The notes beneath the pieces were generated by a model. That model was not told the DNA's origin, made no database searches, and saw only the letters and a program-made list of their open reading frames with translations. Of a DNA stretch of 64,000 bases, positions 1 through 10,989 are shown piece by piece. How positions within the stretch are numbered: the stretch's first letter is position 1; the number at the start of each line of letters is the position of its first letter. The translations under genes were made by a program, and so were the position numbers. Source of the DNA: Siphonodentalium dalli (lineage: Eukaryota; Mollusca; Scaphopoda; Gadilida; Siphonodentaliidae); the NCBI GenBank assembly GCA_032622095.1, contig CP136063.1, positions 69,167,980 to 69,231,979 of the forward strand. The letters run 5' to 3'.

Positions 1-829
1 TTTCTCTCTGTAGTGTTTTTTAATAAAGTAACGGACAAGTTAGAGTTATATTTCTTTGAAAAACTTACAATTTTTGGCGACAATGGGAAGTTGTATGATA
101 TTGTCATATTGTACATGTATACTACTAGAATGTAGGCCTTTTTCTAACATTAATCCCTAAGCACGTTGCCATCTTACAATCATTGAGAAGTCTTTCTGTC
201 TTAGCAATAGGACAGGTCAGCTACCAGTATTAATTCATAGGCAAAATATTTGTTTTACAATTTATTATCTTTCTACTACTCTACTGATTTAGGGGTGGTA
301 ATAATATATATTGAAATATAAGAAAAGACATTTCTTGGAAAGAACCAGACTGATATGATTTATTGTTTTATTTCATCTCAATTATTTTCTAATTTTTTGT
401 GGATGGGTCCCATAAAGTTGGCATGGAATTTTTTTTTTTTAAATAGCAAGACCCCTGACATGCCTGAACTTGCAGTCGTTGGCCATTACCTATATCTATA
501 TATATTTACATACTAAGTGTGATTATCACTAAATCCAGCATTCTGATTGGTCGGCGCCCACGTGGCTAGTTGCAATTATTTCTCGGTGAATGCGCAACAG
601 CTGATAACTGCAAGCTTATAACAACATCGATACGTCATTTGGGTTTGGAAAGACGAACGCGTAATGTTTTGGGCGCATTTGGATTCGCGCAGGATTGACT
701 TAATAAATCATCGGGTTTCAATTGTTCCTGTTAACTTTTGCCAAGGGTGCTATGGGATATTTTGGGCTGGTTTTGTCACGATACACTTTTCGATTTAAAT
801 ACATTTACAAAAGTGGCCTTTTCGCTAAA

Positions 830-992
830 TGTATATAAATATAAGGATTAACTGTCATGTGGACTGTTTTTATGGAGATGTAACCGTGAGGTAAGGGGTC
901 ATAACTTGTATGTAAAACCCAAGTTATGACCACTTACCTCACGGTTACATCTCCATAAAAACAGTCCACATGACAGTTAATCCTTATATATA
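830..992. repeat. Foldback (hairpin) element, about 160 bp
   Basis: Two arms of about 70 bp are nearly perfect reverse complements (roughly 830-904 and 920-992); both carry 'aggattaactgtcatgtgg' or its complement, and the loop is short. This is the shape of a foldback MITE. No second copy was seen in the window and no clear target duplication was identified. Confidence 0.8.
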
Positions 993-1346
993 ATCAAGTA
1001 GGATCTGCCTGTTCGCGATTCTTATCTCAGGCCCCTGGACAGATTTGAAACAAATTTTGTTTGGTGACTCGGTGTACACAGGCGGATGTTAGTTTTCTTT
1101 AAATTTTGATTGAAAAAAAAAAAAATTTAATAAATCAAAATGTTAAAAATATCAAAATATCTGCCACTGAATAAATGTTTCAGCTAGAACAAAAATATAT
1201 ATATGCAATAGTATAAGTATTACTTACAATACTGCTTATATTTATTTACATTGGCCAAACTGCATTTTCCATTGTAAAATTACCGACAAACATCCCAAAA
1301 TCACATCAGACAGCATGTTTACCACATAAAAGACAAAGTGGTGCAA

Positions 1347-1376
1347 AATAATAATAATAATAATAATAATAATAAT
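1347..1376. repeat. (AAT)n microsatellite
   Basis: About ten uninterrupted AAT units, in the intron just downstream (minus strand) of the exon at 1501-1422. Simple sequence; no function inferred. Confidence 0.95.
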
Positions 1377-1421
1377 CTATTTCTGTGCAAAAGTTTAATT
1401 TGAAAAAAAAATAGATCATAC

Positions 1422-1501
1422 CTGATGTTTTCTTCAAGATCTTTTGTGGATATATTATGAGCAATTCCCATGACAAGCTTCATCTTTTGATACAATACTT
1501 T
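1422..1501 (-). CDS. Gene 1, coding exon 3
   Basis: 80 nt, preceded on the minus strand by acceptor 'cttatttgcag' and followed by donor 'gtatga'. It starts in phase 0 (KVLYQKMKLVMGIAHNIS...) and ends two bases into a codon. It continues the helical repeat-like region of exon 2. Confidence 0.7.
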
Positions 1502-4500
1502 CTGCAAATAAGAGAAAACAAAGTCACAGAGATGGATTCGATGGGTCAGTTACGTTTCGTTTATTGAGGTATATCATTATGAAATGGAGCTGTGTTGGTG
1601 CAGCATTAAAGAAACTGTGCCAGTGCATTCTCTAATATATGGGAGTCTCCCATAAGGAGCCTTGCATATATACATGTAAGAGAATGCACTGGCTTACAAG
1701 GCTAAGGTAAATATTGTTAGGCCAATGCATTCGCTTATGTATGTGAGGCTTCCTATGGGAGCCTCACATATATAAGAGAATGCAAATTGACACAGGGTTT
1801 TAAAAAAAATTTCATGAAGCTCTAGTCATGAAAGAGTTATACTACGGTAAATCGAATGAGACATTTTCGACGTCATCGTACATTTCTGCTCTTTATATCA
1901 CAAGATCAAAAGTTATGGCTTCGGTTGGACAGTGAATATGACCTTTCCCAAGAAGAACTATTGGCATTGCTGTAATGTAAGACACTGATGAAGTGGAACA
2001 TTGTGCGTACTAGGCATGGGGGGATATGCATTAAATTCTTGATATTGAAATTAAGCAAGTGGCTGGCAGACAATTAAATTGCGTGCCTAATATTTCCAGG
2101 CCTGCCTGGTTAATTGCCAACACTAATGTTGAACTTACATCATTTTCATCTCCATCAAATGCATCCGAATGCTTCTTGAGCTCATCAACAATTATTTGGA
2201 AAAACGGTTCGTCCCGGCATATCGCTGTCGTCATTTCATCACTTATATCAGAAAAGTTCAATATAGCACAAAGACCATAATGGCATGGGAACCAGTCTTC
2301 TTCAGAATCCCTCCAGCCTTTGTTGTGAATATGTACAAGAATGTTGAATACGGCTTTAATACAACCACTACTAATAATAAGGTTCGAAGCCTCTAATCGG
2401 TAAGAATTTAATTCAGCTAAACTCGCACCCTTCAAGGCAAAATAAGAATTGTAGACAATCTTCAAATTGGTCAAAGTTTCGTCAGAAATAGACACCCCGG
2501 GAACCAGCTCACAAGACGGAAGACAATGACATGCTGCCTCTAATCCAATCAATGTCTCCCTCCTTTTCTCAGCATAGTCTACCTCATCCTTCTTCTCAAC
2601 CACGTCTTCCGGCTTTGACTTATTCTCAATCTTATCGCTCTTTTTAATCTCCAGTTGTTTCTCAGTATTGTTTAAGTTCGTAGCTGGCATTTGCTTATCT
2701 GCCGAGCCAGTTGCAGATGTCTGATCCATTGATACATCTAGCTTCTGGTCTTTTGAGGACTTGGAATCACTTGTTCCTACAGTGTTGTTCACAGCGGACA
2801 TGCTTTCATGATGTTTCTCAAACTCTGATAGAGAGACGTTCCTGTTTACCTCACTGCTTGCTCCATTGCTATTATTGGTTGTACGATTGTTAAATCCATT
2901 AGTGAAGAATTCATGATGATCTAAAATAGGACAAAATGGTTTATTTAACCCTTTACCCAACAGAAGGGCCCTGTGCCAATGCATTCTCTTATATATGCGA
3001 GTCGACCATAGGTCGCCTCGCATATATAAGAGAATGCATTGGCTTAACACATTAAAAATTATAAAATTGTTAAAGAATGTAAGAAAAAATGGTAAAAAGT
3101 GTTAAAAAAAGATTTTTTTTTAGGCCAATGCATTCTCTTATATATGCGAGGCGACCTATGGTCGACTCGCATATATAAGAGAATGCATTGGCACAGGGTA
3201 TAACTGTAACTATCACAATGTGGTCAAAGAGCCGGTTCCAATGATATCCATATTTGTATGGTTTTATTGAGACAGACCCAAGATATTTTAGGCTGTTGAA
3301 GCTTTATTTGGCCGGTTTTGGCCGGTTTGTTGGGTAAAGGGTTAACTATACAAACCATCATCACAGTCTGGGCTACAGTCCTTCCCAGGAGACAGGAGCG
3401 ATGCTCTCGCACCCGTACGCACTCATAATTTTAAATTCAAAGATGTTAAAATTTGCACTCGTCCCTCTTGTCAAAATGCTTATGGTGACTGTAATTGTTG
3501 ATTTAATATTGAACTATTTTAAGGTTTATTTACATCCTTTCCCATCTCGGTTCAATTATGGGCATACTCAAGTGTAACTGGATATAGGTCTATCCCAATA
3601 GGACATTTTGAGAAAAACCCAACTTACGACTATATTATTATGGGTCAAATATTACACCCGTCTTCTGAATTGCAGGAGCAAATAAATGCTCTCGCTCTGT
3701 TTTCCTTGTGGGAATGTCTGGGGCTAGATGTGGGGCAAGCAGGTTCAAACCCGACCTGGGTGAAAATGTAGACCAATATTCAAACTTGATCTAAGTTGAG
3801 GGCTGAGCGAAATCTCAGTGTGCAATTTTAATTGATACATGGCCATTTCAATATAAGAAATGAGAATATTAGTCCAGTGGCTTAGGGTCAAAATTTGTTG
3901 AAATCGTGACAGACCGGTTTAAAGCGTGAAAATTTGCTCATTTGTAGAGTAGGGTGTAAAAGTGGGAGTAGGTACAAAGGTTTTGTCAGATCTGGTGAAG
4001 GCTACATAGGCCTTTGATAACATTGGGAAAGGGTACAAAAGTTTTATGAGATCTGGTGAAGGCAGGGGCGCCGGAAGAGGGGGGGGCAGAGGGATTTTTG
4101 CCACAATGAATTTATGGTTATTTTCCCGAGTTTGCGGAGAAAATGCCCTTTTTTGCGGAAAAGTGCCCTTTTTGTAGGCTCTGCCCCCCCTGCCCTTGGA
4201 TGCTTCCGGCGCCCCTGGGTGAAGGGTACATACTACATAGCCCTTTGGCACAAGTGGGAAATGGTACAAAGGGTACATTAACGAGAGGCCGATCACGATC
4301 GGCAGATGTTTAACCCATCCCTTGGCGATAGTAAATTGTTATAATCAGAATCATAATCTTTTAATGTTGAATTATAGAGTATACTGTTATGATATGAAGT
4401 AGTATATGGCAAATGTACATAATAACCAGTAATAACACAAATTATTGGAATGTATGAGTCAATATAGAAGGGTTAATATAACGTCTAAACTCTAGAGCCT

Positions 4501-6752
4501 GTCACCACTATCATAGTATAAGCAGTTCTATTCATGTTGTTGCAAATTGCCATGTGAGATATCAAAATAATATAATTATTTATTTAATGGAAAAGGTTAA
4601 AAGACATGGAATGGGTAAAAGGGGTTAAATCACCTATCTCTGCCCTGTTTGATCCAATGTAGTCCCATCATCCAAGGACTTAGAGAGCTCCATTGGTCTA
4701 GTTAAATAAATTCACATTAAGTTGTGGTTAATAAGATAGCTAAATCAATTTATCCAATAATTCACTAATTTGTGTCTCTTATACAGAGGGAACATATGAG
4801 GGCTATAAATAACTCTCAATAAACCATGTCTTTTTATCTCTCTCACAGAGAAGCTGTGAGGCTGAGGTATTCATTAATTGTAAGTTACTTGGGTTATAAT
4901 TGGATAATTCTTAGTTGAAAAAGGGCCATATCTCTGGTATAACAAATTGGATCTAACCCATATTCAAACTCGTTCTGTATTTTGAGTTGAGAAACTCATA
5001 TACCAAATTTGGCTCCTATCAGATGAAAAATGGTTGCTTTATCGAAGTATGTGTGAACTATTTGTCAAAGGACCATAACTCCATTAAAAAACATCCGATC
5101 AAACCCATATTCGAACTCAATCAGTATGTTGGTCTGAGAACCTCATATACCATATTTGGTTACAATCAGATAAAAAATGTTTGAGTTATGGCAGAATTCA
5201 TGAATTCTAAGTCAAAAAAGGGCCATAACTCTGTAAAAAAAACTCGGATCAAACCCATATTCGAACTCGGTCTGTATTTTGGGCCGAGAAACTCACATAC
5301 CAAATTTGGTTCCGATCAGATAAAAAATGTTTGAGTTATGGCAGAATGCGTGAATTCTAAGTCGAAAAAGTTCCATAACTCTGTAAAAAAAAGTCGGATC
5401 AAACCCATATTCGAACTCGATCTGTATTTTGGGCTGAAAACCCCATATACAAAATTTGGTTTTGATAAGGTAGAAAATGTTTGAGTTATCGCATTACACG
5501 TAAAGTGTCTACGGACGGACAGACGGACGGACATACAGACGGACGGACAGGCGGACGGACGGACGGACGAACGGACGGACGAACGACGAGTGGTCAATCC
5601 GGACAACGACACTATGTTTACCATACATGGTATGGGTAAACATAAAAATGGGAAAGGGTACACTTAGAGGGACCCATGGCCTTTGAACTTTGGTTCATGT
5701 TAAATAAGATAAATTGGAAATGAAATGTTTAAAGTTTCAGTTGAAAATCTGTGTTTTCTGGAATATTTTACATTGCTCTGACATGTCAGGGCATATATTT
5801 CATCTGATTTTGCGAGAATCCAAACATAATTTTTCGCGAGAATCCAGGGTAATTTGCGAGAATATTTACAAGAATCTAGATTTGGATTCTCGCCGAAATA
5901 TAAGCCCTGAATGTAGGCATTCAACTGTTTGTTTATAAAATGGCTGGGACTGTAACAGTAATGTTTACATAACAATGCTTATAACACACAGTATCTCGTC
6001 ATTGAAGAGTTTTTATTAATAAAAATAACAACAAAGTCTATTTATTTTTCCATGTTCTTTTTAGTACTTAGTTTTGGTACATGTAATACTATAGTCATTA
6101 GGGACGGAGCAAAATGCTCTATATACAAGTTCCCGTGGTTTTTGTTTTGAATTTGATTACTATGATACTCAGGTTTTTTGTTTTTTGTTTCTAGACAGCC
6201 AACCCCAAGTGATAACTGTATGAAAAATAGCATCGATAGACATGTTACTCGCTTCCTGGATTTACCGGTACATGTAGTAAATTAAAAAATAAAATTAGTC
6301 AATCTTGTTTAATTCGCCACCCAATTTGTGTCAATGGTGCATTTATATATATTTGATATGAGATATGATTTGATTCGATTAGAAATATCACCCATGATTT
6401 AATTTGAAATTTGATTAGACTGCAAATCAACGATTCTCAAGGCCTATTATTGTCTGAACATTTCCTCCCTATGACTGAATATGAAACATATGTCTTCTGT
6501 GCTGAATGATCCAAACACATCTCCAAATTTATGATAGACACACATCTCCAAATTTGTAATAGGCCATTCCGATATATACTTTCATAACTGAATGGGAGAA
6601 TGCAAACTAAGTTCAAACTAAAACAATGTCAATATTGACAACTATTCACCTGTATTCCCATAACTGGTGCTTGCTTCTGTAGTATTGTAAGAATTTTGAT
6701 GTATATTTTCTTCTTCTATGCTGTGGCTTTGCTTTGTTGGTCGAGACCCCAT
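1422..6752 (-). CDS. Uncharacterised alpha-helical (armadillo-like) protein, 3'-incomplete, three exons
   Basis: A spliced minus-strand gene assembled here from exons 6752-6650, 2920-2139 and 1501-1422. All junctions are GT-AG and the phases agree (1, 0, then 2 at the open end), giving at least 321 residues. The start ATG sits in AAAATGG and the protein begins MGSRPTKQS, which fits an N-myristoylation signal (Gly2, Thr6). Residues to about 155 are low complexity, rich in Ser, Asn, Lys and Glu. From about 160 the chain is Leu/Ile-rich and helical, with segments such as SNLIISSGCIKAVFNILVHI and WFPCHYGLCAILNFSDIS that resemble armadillo repeats. Partner and function are unknown; I recognise no orthologue. 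Invertebrate ARM proteins with a later C-terminal domain (for example TIR) are one possibility, untestable because the gene runs off the left edge. The two introns hold repeats. Exon structure is well supported; the family call is tentative. Confidence 0.7.
1580..1835. repeat. Double-hairpin repeat, AACCCTTYCATGA-type subfamily, degenerate copy
   Basis: In gene 1 intron 2. Contains two hairpins around 'agtgcattctctaatatatg' and 'aatgcattcgcttatgtatg' with tops 'gtctcccat' and 'cttcctatggga'. The outer sequence ('gtgctggtgcagcattaaa'-like on the left, 'catgaagctctagtcatgaa' on the right) matches the copies near 7.4, 30.4, 52.2 and 57.4 kb. Confidence 0.75.
2139..2920 (-). CDS. Gene 1, coding exon 2 (large exon)
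   Basis: 782 nt, open throughout. Acceptor 'tgtcctattttag' precedes 2920 and donor 'gtaagttc' follows 2139. The first two bases complete the Asp codon begun by exon 1, and the exon ends in phase 0 (...FDGDEND). It encodes the Ser/Asn/Lys-rich linker and most of the helical domain. The open frame that runs upstream through the acceptor into the double-hairpin repeat at 2945-3345 is a read-through artefact. Confidence 0.8.
2945..3345. mobile_element. TTAACCCTTTACCCAAC-ended double-hairpin element, copy 1
   Basis: Terminal inverted repeats TTAACCCTTTACCCAAC / GTTGGGTAAAGGGTTAA enclose two long hairpins. Each has arms built on 'gccaatgcattctcttatat', and the second hairpin is the reverse complement of the first. 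A unique segment with 'agagccggttccaatgat' follows. About 400 bp with no coding capacity. It lies in gene 1 intron 1, ending 24 bases from the exon 2 acceptor. No clear target duplication beyond TTAA. Confidence 0.9.
3346..4278. other. Gene 1 intron 1, unclassified repeat-like sequence
   Basis: No exon signals accepted. 3930-4280 repeats 'ggtacaaaggttttgtcagatctggtgaagg' with small changes, including a G/C-rich 'ggcgccgg' hairpin near 4065-4215. A B-box-like 'ggttcaaacccgacc' at about 3747 lacks a convincing A box. Confidence 0.4.
4279..4640 (+). repeat. ACGAGAGG-headed dispersed repeat, divergent copy
   Basis: Starts 'acgagaggccgatcacgat' and contains the short palindrome GCCGATCACGATCGGC, followed by 'agatgtttaaccca'. 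The same head occurs at about 25573 and 27285, where the following ~260 bases are more alike. This copy has drifted downstream of the head. Class unknown. Confidence 0.65.
4918..5640. repeat. Tandem ~130-bp units ending in a GGAC-rich tract
   Basis: At least four imperfect units of about 130 bp, each with 'gggccata(a/t)ctc', 'ggatcaaacccatattcgaa', 'ccaaatttggtt' and 'gagttatggcagaat'. They end in (GGAC)n at about 5510-5585, then 'gacgagtggtcaatccgg' and 'accatacatggtatggg'. The same design recurs at 26.9-29.6 kb. Open frames across it are by-products of the repeat. Confidence 0.85.
5641..6649. other. Gene 1 intron 1, no feature recognised
   Basis: Mostly AT-rich. 5800-5905 contains several 'gcgagaatc' words with a 'gggcatatatttc'/'gaaatataagccc' inverted pair, a small foldback relic. 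No exon, RNA gene or delimitable transposon seen. Confidence 0.4.
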
Positions 6753-6805
6753 TTTGGTTTTATTGCATTAAGATATATCGGGTACTTCATTTTCTGTTCG
6801 AGATC
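6650..6805 (-). CDS. Gene 1, first coding exon (ATG at 6752)
   Basis: Acceptor 'ttatattctcag' lies before 6805 and donor 'gtgaatag' after 6650. All three frames have stops between 6805 and 6752, so 6805-6753 is 5' UTR. The frame opening at ATG 6752 stays open for 34 codons to the donor (MGSRPTKQSHS... SYGNT) and leaves one base, G, which completes Asp with exon 2. A further upstream non-coding exon is implied but was not found. Confidence 0.75.
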
Positions 6806-7079
6806 CTGAGAATATAAGGAAACAAGACAGTCAATTACAGCCTATATGACTTTAAAGACTGAGAAGATGGCAACTCTGAAGACTACAAGTCAGTACTTGT
6901 AACAACTTAAAACAAGTAATTCTAAACAGGGACATAGCTAGAGCAAGGAGATAAATAAAAAAAAATTAAAAATTAAATTAAAACAAAAATTATCATTTAT
7001 AAAAAATATAATTATTTAAATGTTTTATTTTTGTCTTCTATTTAAAAAAAAATCATTAATGTTTGAATGTTTAAAATTC
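6806..7079. other. AT-rich sequence upstream of gene 1, nothing specific
   Basis: Poly-A and AT-rich runs around 6955-7060; no motif or exon recognised. Confidence 0.4.
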
Positions 7080-7970
7080 TTAGGTCCTAGATCTTTGGTG
7101 ATCTAGAAGTTGTTTTAAGAATTACTATAGCAGGAAAGAGTTATGTCTCTGGCTCTGCCCATATTTGACCCTGTGACCCCAAATTTGAATCCCAGGCACA
7201 CAAGGAACCTCCATACCAAATATAAGATATCAGCCTGATGAATCTTGAGAAGAAGTCGTTTTAAGAATTACTCTGGTGGGAAAGAGTTATGTTCCTGGCT
7301 CTGCCCATATTTTCACCTTGTGACCCCATTTGAACAAAAATTGAAATCCAGTCACCTAGGTACAGTACTTATCCCCACCCAATATGACCTCATTCGGTCT
7401 TGCGGTTCTGAAGATGATTTAACCCTTTCATGATGGGAGTTACACTGGTGCAGCATTAAAGACCCTGTGCTAGTGCATTCTCTTAAATATATGTGAGTAT
7501 CTCATAGGGAGACTCACATATATAAGATAATTCATTGGCACAGGGTTTTCGCAAAATTTCAGGAAACTCCAGTGATGGAAGGGTTAAGAATTACCAAGGA
7601 GGGACACAGTTATGTCCCTGGCACTGGTCCTATTTTAGCAATTTAACCCATTTGAACAAATCTGAATCACAGTCACCCAAGGAACCTCACTACCAAATAT
7701 AAGCTAAATAGGTCTGACAGGTTCTTTAGAAGATTTAAAAACATATGGAGGGAAAGAGTTATGGCCTGGCTTTGCTCCTGTTTAACCTGGTGACCTCATT
7801 TGAAAATAATTTGAATGTGAATCACCTAGGAAACATCAACAACAAATATGAACCCATTCGGTCTTATGGATCTGGAGAAGATGTTTAAAGAGTTGTTGAT
7901 GGACGGATGGGCGGACAGACAGATAGACGGATGAGGAGTGATGACTTTGTCCCAGGTGAGATAAAAAACA
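7080..7970. repeat. Tandem ~170-bp units with 'aaagagttatg' motif
   Basis: Four to five diverged units, each containing 'gaaagagttatg(t)', 'ctggctctgcccatattt', 'tgtgaccc', 'cctccataccaaatataag' and 'agaagttgtttta'. They end in a GGAC/AGAC tract at about 7905-7935. A double-hairpin-type insert (about 7425-7590) interrupts the third unit. Confidence 0.75.
7425..7590. repeat. Short hairpin repeat, AACCCTTYCATGA-type subfamily
   Basis: Begins 'aaccctttcatgatggga' and ends 'ctccagtgatggaagggtt', with a single hairpin whose arms are 'gtgcattctctta(aa)tatatg' and complement. It is inserted in the tandem block. A one-hairpin relative of the copies at 30.4, 52.2 and 57.4 kb. Confidence 0.8.
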
Positions 7971-8610
7971 TTAGAAATGGAGCTTGAGTGGCAAAATGAT
8001 TATTCTACTAAAGAGTAAAGTGGAAAACTCAACCACAAGCATATCAAGATGGCCTTGGCACAGGCCCACAAAAATAAATTTGACATCACACCCAATAATA
8101 CTGCATAATATTATTGGGGGTGGGGTCAATATTTGTTTTGGGGACCTGTGGGTCGTGGGTAATATTATAATTTTCATTGGGAAACAACACTGGAAAAGTG
8201 AGAGTGGGAGAGAGAGAAAGATCGTAACCACTGCTGTCGCTCTATGCCCATATGATTCCTACCCATCTTCCTGAAAATTAGGCCCAGCTGAACTTCGGTT
8301 GACCAGCTTCAAATATCCTGAGGGGTGAATGGCAAATAAGAAACAAACATTGTCTAATTTTCAGGAAAGAAGGTAGGAATCATGATTATACTCTCGAGTG
8401 CCTGATAGTAGTACAGGTCGGAATAATAGTACAGGGTGGAAAATCTCCAGAATTTTAGTAAGAGTACAGGTCGGAATAATAGTACAGGGTGCATTGTACA
8501 TCCTTATAGAAGTACCAGACATCCGTTATACTAAAATATAGTTTATTGTAAATGTTATAGATATACACTGGTGAATATTAAGATAAATATGTACCCATTA
8601 ACTGCAGTAT
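7971..8610. other. Intergenic, short duplications only
   Basis: 8080-8140 has an inverted pair around 'aataatactgcataatatta'. 8408-8495 carries a direct duplication of 'gtacaggtcggaataatagt' followed by 'acagggtg'. No gene. Confidence 0.5.
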
Positions 8611-9099
8611 TAGATCATGCCTTGAATCTCTACTGTGGCTGACGCCCACAGAGATCATATTCCACCAGTACAAAACCTGGGAACTTTTTGAAGGTTTGAC
8701 AAGGAACTTTATAAAGTCGAAAAAATAACACAGGAATATATTTCTTAGTTATGATCTGTTCCTAATATACTTCACTGTAGGCGAAGGGCCTAGCTCGAAA
8801 TTGCAAGCCAATATCGCAATAAACATTGAATTTATTACCCCGGCAGGAGAAATTCTATAACTGTATGCGATGCAAAGCAAAATCGCTCACAAAGTCACTT
8901 AAATCGTGAAATTTCAAGTTAGGACCTTCACCTATAGTGAAGTAAATAATTAAGGAGCAGATAATAACTAAGAAATATATTCCCCTTGTTATTTTTTCAA
9001 CTGTAAAAGGTTCCCTGTCAAAACATCAAAAAGTTCCCAGGTTTTGTACTGGTGGAATATCATCTCTATGGTACAGTAGAGATTCAGGGCATGATCTAC
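8611..9099. mobile_element. TAGATCATGCC-ended foldback element, copy 1
   Basis: Long inverted arms: TAGATCATGCC...GAATCTCTACTGTGG at the left and the complement at the right, continuing through 'ccagtacaaaacctgggaac' and 'cttcactgtaggcgaagg'. About 490 bp, non-coding. A second copy occupies 52823-53345 in PNKP intron 3. The terminal TA may be the target duplication. Confidence 0.85.
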
Positions 9100-9639
9100 T
9101 GCACAGTATATTCTTCTAATTTTGAAAATTCAATAATCAACGAATTAGGCAGGTCCACATATTGGACATGGCGAAAATTAATAAACGTAAAGCACTAAAG
9201 GGCCAAATAAGGATTGTACAGGCGTGAATTTCATCAGGAAAACAATAAACATAGATGTAATTATGACTATTACTATTGCGGAAGGTGTAGAGTTCATAGG
9301 TTTTTCATGAGTTGTCGTTCTTAGGTTTTTTTAAACAGATTTTTATCTGTTGGCAATTGTAAAATATTAGTACTATACTTGCTTAAATAAGTTAAATTTA
9401 TTTATCATAACATAGAGATATATATTATCTCCTTCTATGGACACCACTCTGTCATTGAAATTTGTATTTTGAAGTAATCTCGATTCCACGAACAACAACC
9501 TACATGTACGAACTCAATGCTTTTCGCATTACTAATTGGTCACTGAAGAGTATGTGCATATACTATAGTGACAGCTTGTTCAACTAAGTGCTCTAATTAT
9601 ACAAGATTTCGATCAAATTTGAGCAATTTCTTATATGCC
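9100..9639. other. Intergenic, no feature seen
   Basis: AT-rich sequence without recognised exons or delimitable repeats. Confidence 0.4.
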
Positions 9640-9860
9640 ATCCCCCCAGGATATCGATGTACTTATAATATAGTACATTCACCAATATTCGGCTTATATG
9701 AATTCACCATTTTTTGGCATATATTCACCAATTGTCGGCATATATTGACTGATTCTCGGCGTATATAATATTCACAGATTTTCGGAGTATACTAATTCAA
9801 CGACGTTCGGCATATATTATATTCACTGATTTTCAGCATATATTAACCGAAATTGTTTTT
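9640..9860. repeat. Degenerate ~35-bp tandem array
   Basis: Repeats of 'attcaccaattgtcggcata' type words (attcac-gatt-t-cggcatatat) six or seven times with drift. No coding potential. Confidence 0.7.
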
Positions 9861-10457
9861 TAAGTCAATAATTGGCAGTTCCATTATTAATAACAATTCA
9901 ATCGATCCATCTGAGTCTGACAATAACATTTGCAGCTGCACATCACGAGATTTGTATTTAATAATTTATTTATTTTAATATTTATATTTTTAATTTTTAT
10001 AAAAATTAAAATTTCTAAATTGTCACAGCGGATTCTTTCAATGCCAAACGGCCCCAAGCATTTAAAACATATACAATGAGTATTGATCGTGTCTACAAAT
10101 TCCTCTATATCGTGTCTGATACTTTTATAAACATGACAATAGCTCATATTTAAACAAATCACACCAAAACAAGTACCTGCGAATACCTATTTTTTCTTGT
10201 CTCCCTAGTTTCGCGTAAACAATGGTTGGGTGTAAAAATAGCAATACGAAACGAAACGAAACGAAACAAAATAAAAGGTCGCTGACCAAAATGTCCCCGA
10301 CGAAGACGGCAGGTTTGAAGGAAAGAAATGTATGGGTTTCAGATCCCTATACTACAATCTGTAGGAGGAATTGATTATACCAATATAATACAAAGTGCAT
10401 GTCACTAAATATGTTGCACATCTTCAATGTCTCGAGCAAGGGTCAATAACTCAAAAA
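9861..10457. other. Intergenic, unclassified
   Basis: Contains an (ACGAA)n stretch at about 10246-10268. A minus-strand open frame (10162-9887) has a Cys-rich patch (HCICFKC) but no splice or homology support, so I do not call it a gene. Confidence 0.4.
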
Positions 10458-10851
10458 TCTACTATATATTTTGGAACTTCTGTCTGTTGGTTTGTTTGTT
10501 TGTCTGTCTGTTTGTTAGCAATGGCCGGGAAAACTGCCGGACGGATTTCGATGCAATTTGAAACCTAGGAGTACTTTTGTCCGGGGAGTGTTTGGACGGG
10601 TCAAATCGTGACCCCGACCTGACCTTGACCTTCAAAATGGTCAATTCAAGGTCAAATCGGGTAAAACTGGCGGATTTCGACGAAATTTGATACCTATTGG
10701 TACTTTTGTCCGGGGGGGGGGGGTTTGGACGGGATAAATCGTGACCACGACCTGTCCTTGACCTCCAAAATGGTCAATTCAAGGTAAAATCGCGCCTTTC
10801 GACGGAAAGCAGAAGGGATACAGCCCGGACGAAGTCGGGCCCACCAGCTAG
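10458..10851 (+). mobile_element. Non-autonomous Helitron, about 394 bp
   Basis: Starts TCTACTATATATTTTG directly after an A and ends ...CCACCAGCTAG directly before a T, the A|T insertion pattern of Helitrons. A GC-rich hairpin (GCCCGGAC-gaa-GTCGGGC) lies about 10 bases before the terminal CTAG. The 5' part has a GTTTGTTTGT tract. An internal direct duplication carries 'acttttgtccggg' and 'gaccttgacc'. There are no terminal inverted repeats and no Rep/helicase coding, so it depends on an autonomous partner elsewhere. Confidence 0.85.
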
Positions 10852-10874
10852 TCATTTATGAGTAGTTATCCCAT

Positions 10875-10948
10875 AGGAAATGTTCATTTAATAAGTTCAA
10901 CAAACGACCAAATGGTCGTTTGTTGAACTTATTATCTGAACATTTCCC
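10875..10948. repeat. GGAAATGTTCA hairpin, copy 1
   Basis: Near-perfect hairpin of about 74 bp with arms 'ggaaatgttcatttaataag' and complement, joined at 'caaacgaccaaatggtcgtt'. It begins 24 bases after the Helitron end. A second version sits at about 19028-19083. Confidence 0.85.
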
Positions 10949-10989
10949 TCAATACATTTGACTCAATTTGGACAGAATTCTGTTTCACA

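Larger units (their letters stand above)
1..1421. other. Left-edge sequence, 3' side of gene 1, no exon recognised
   Basis: AT-rich sequence holding a foldback element (830-992), poly-A and poly-T runs and an AAT microsatellite. The minus-strand gene whose exon ends at 1422 must continue through here or beyond the left edge, because that exon ends mid-codon before a GT donor. I could not find a convincing next acceptor and exon. Confidence 0.5.

Noticed and set aside
2921-3050. Upstream extension of the large gene 1 exon into an open frame (starting in the hairpin repeat)
   Set aside because: The frame runs through a consensus acceptor into a transposon copy; the true join is to the exon at 6752-6650, which matches phase.
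3735-3765. B-box-like 'ggttcaaacccgacc' suggesting a tRNA or SINE
   Set aside because: No A box at the right distance and no cloverleaf could be drawn.
6650-6805. Exon 6805-6650 as the last exon of Ashwin (phase-0 join)
   Set aside because: The resulting tail lacks the family's basic Trp-Pro end, whereas the ATG frame joins exactly to the exon at 2920.
9887-10162. Cys-containing minus-strand frame
   Set aside because: AT-rich low-complexity end, no splice signals with matching partners, no recognisable family.
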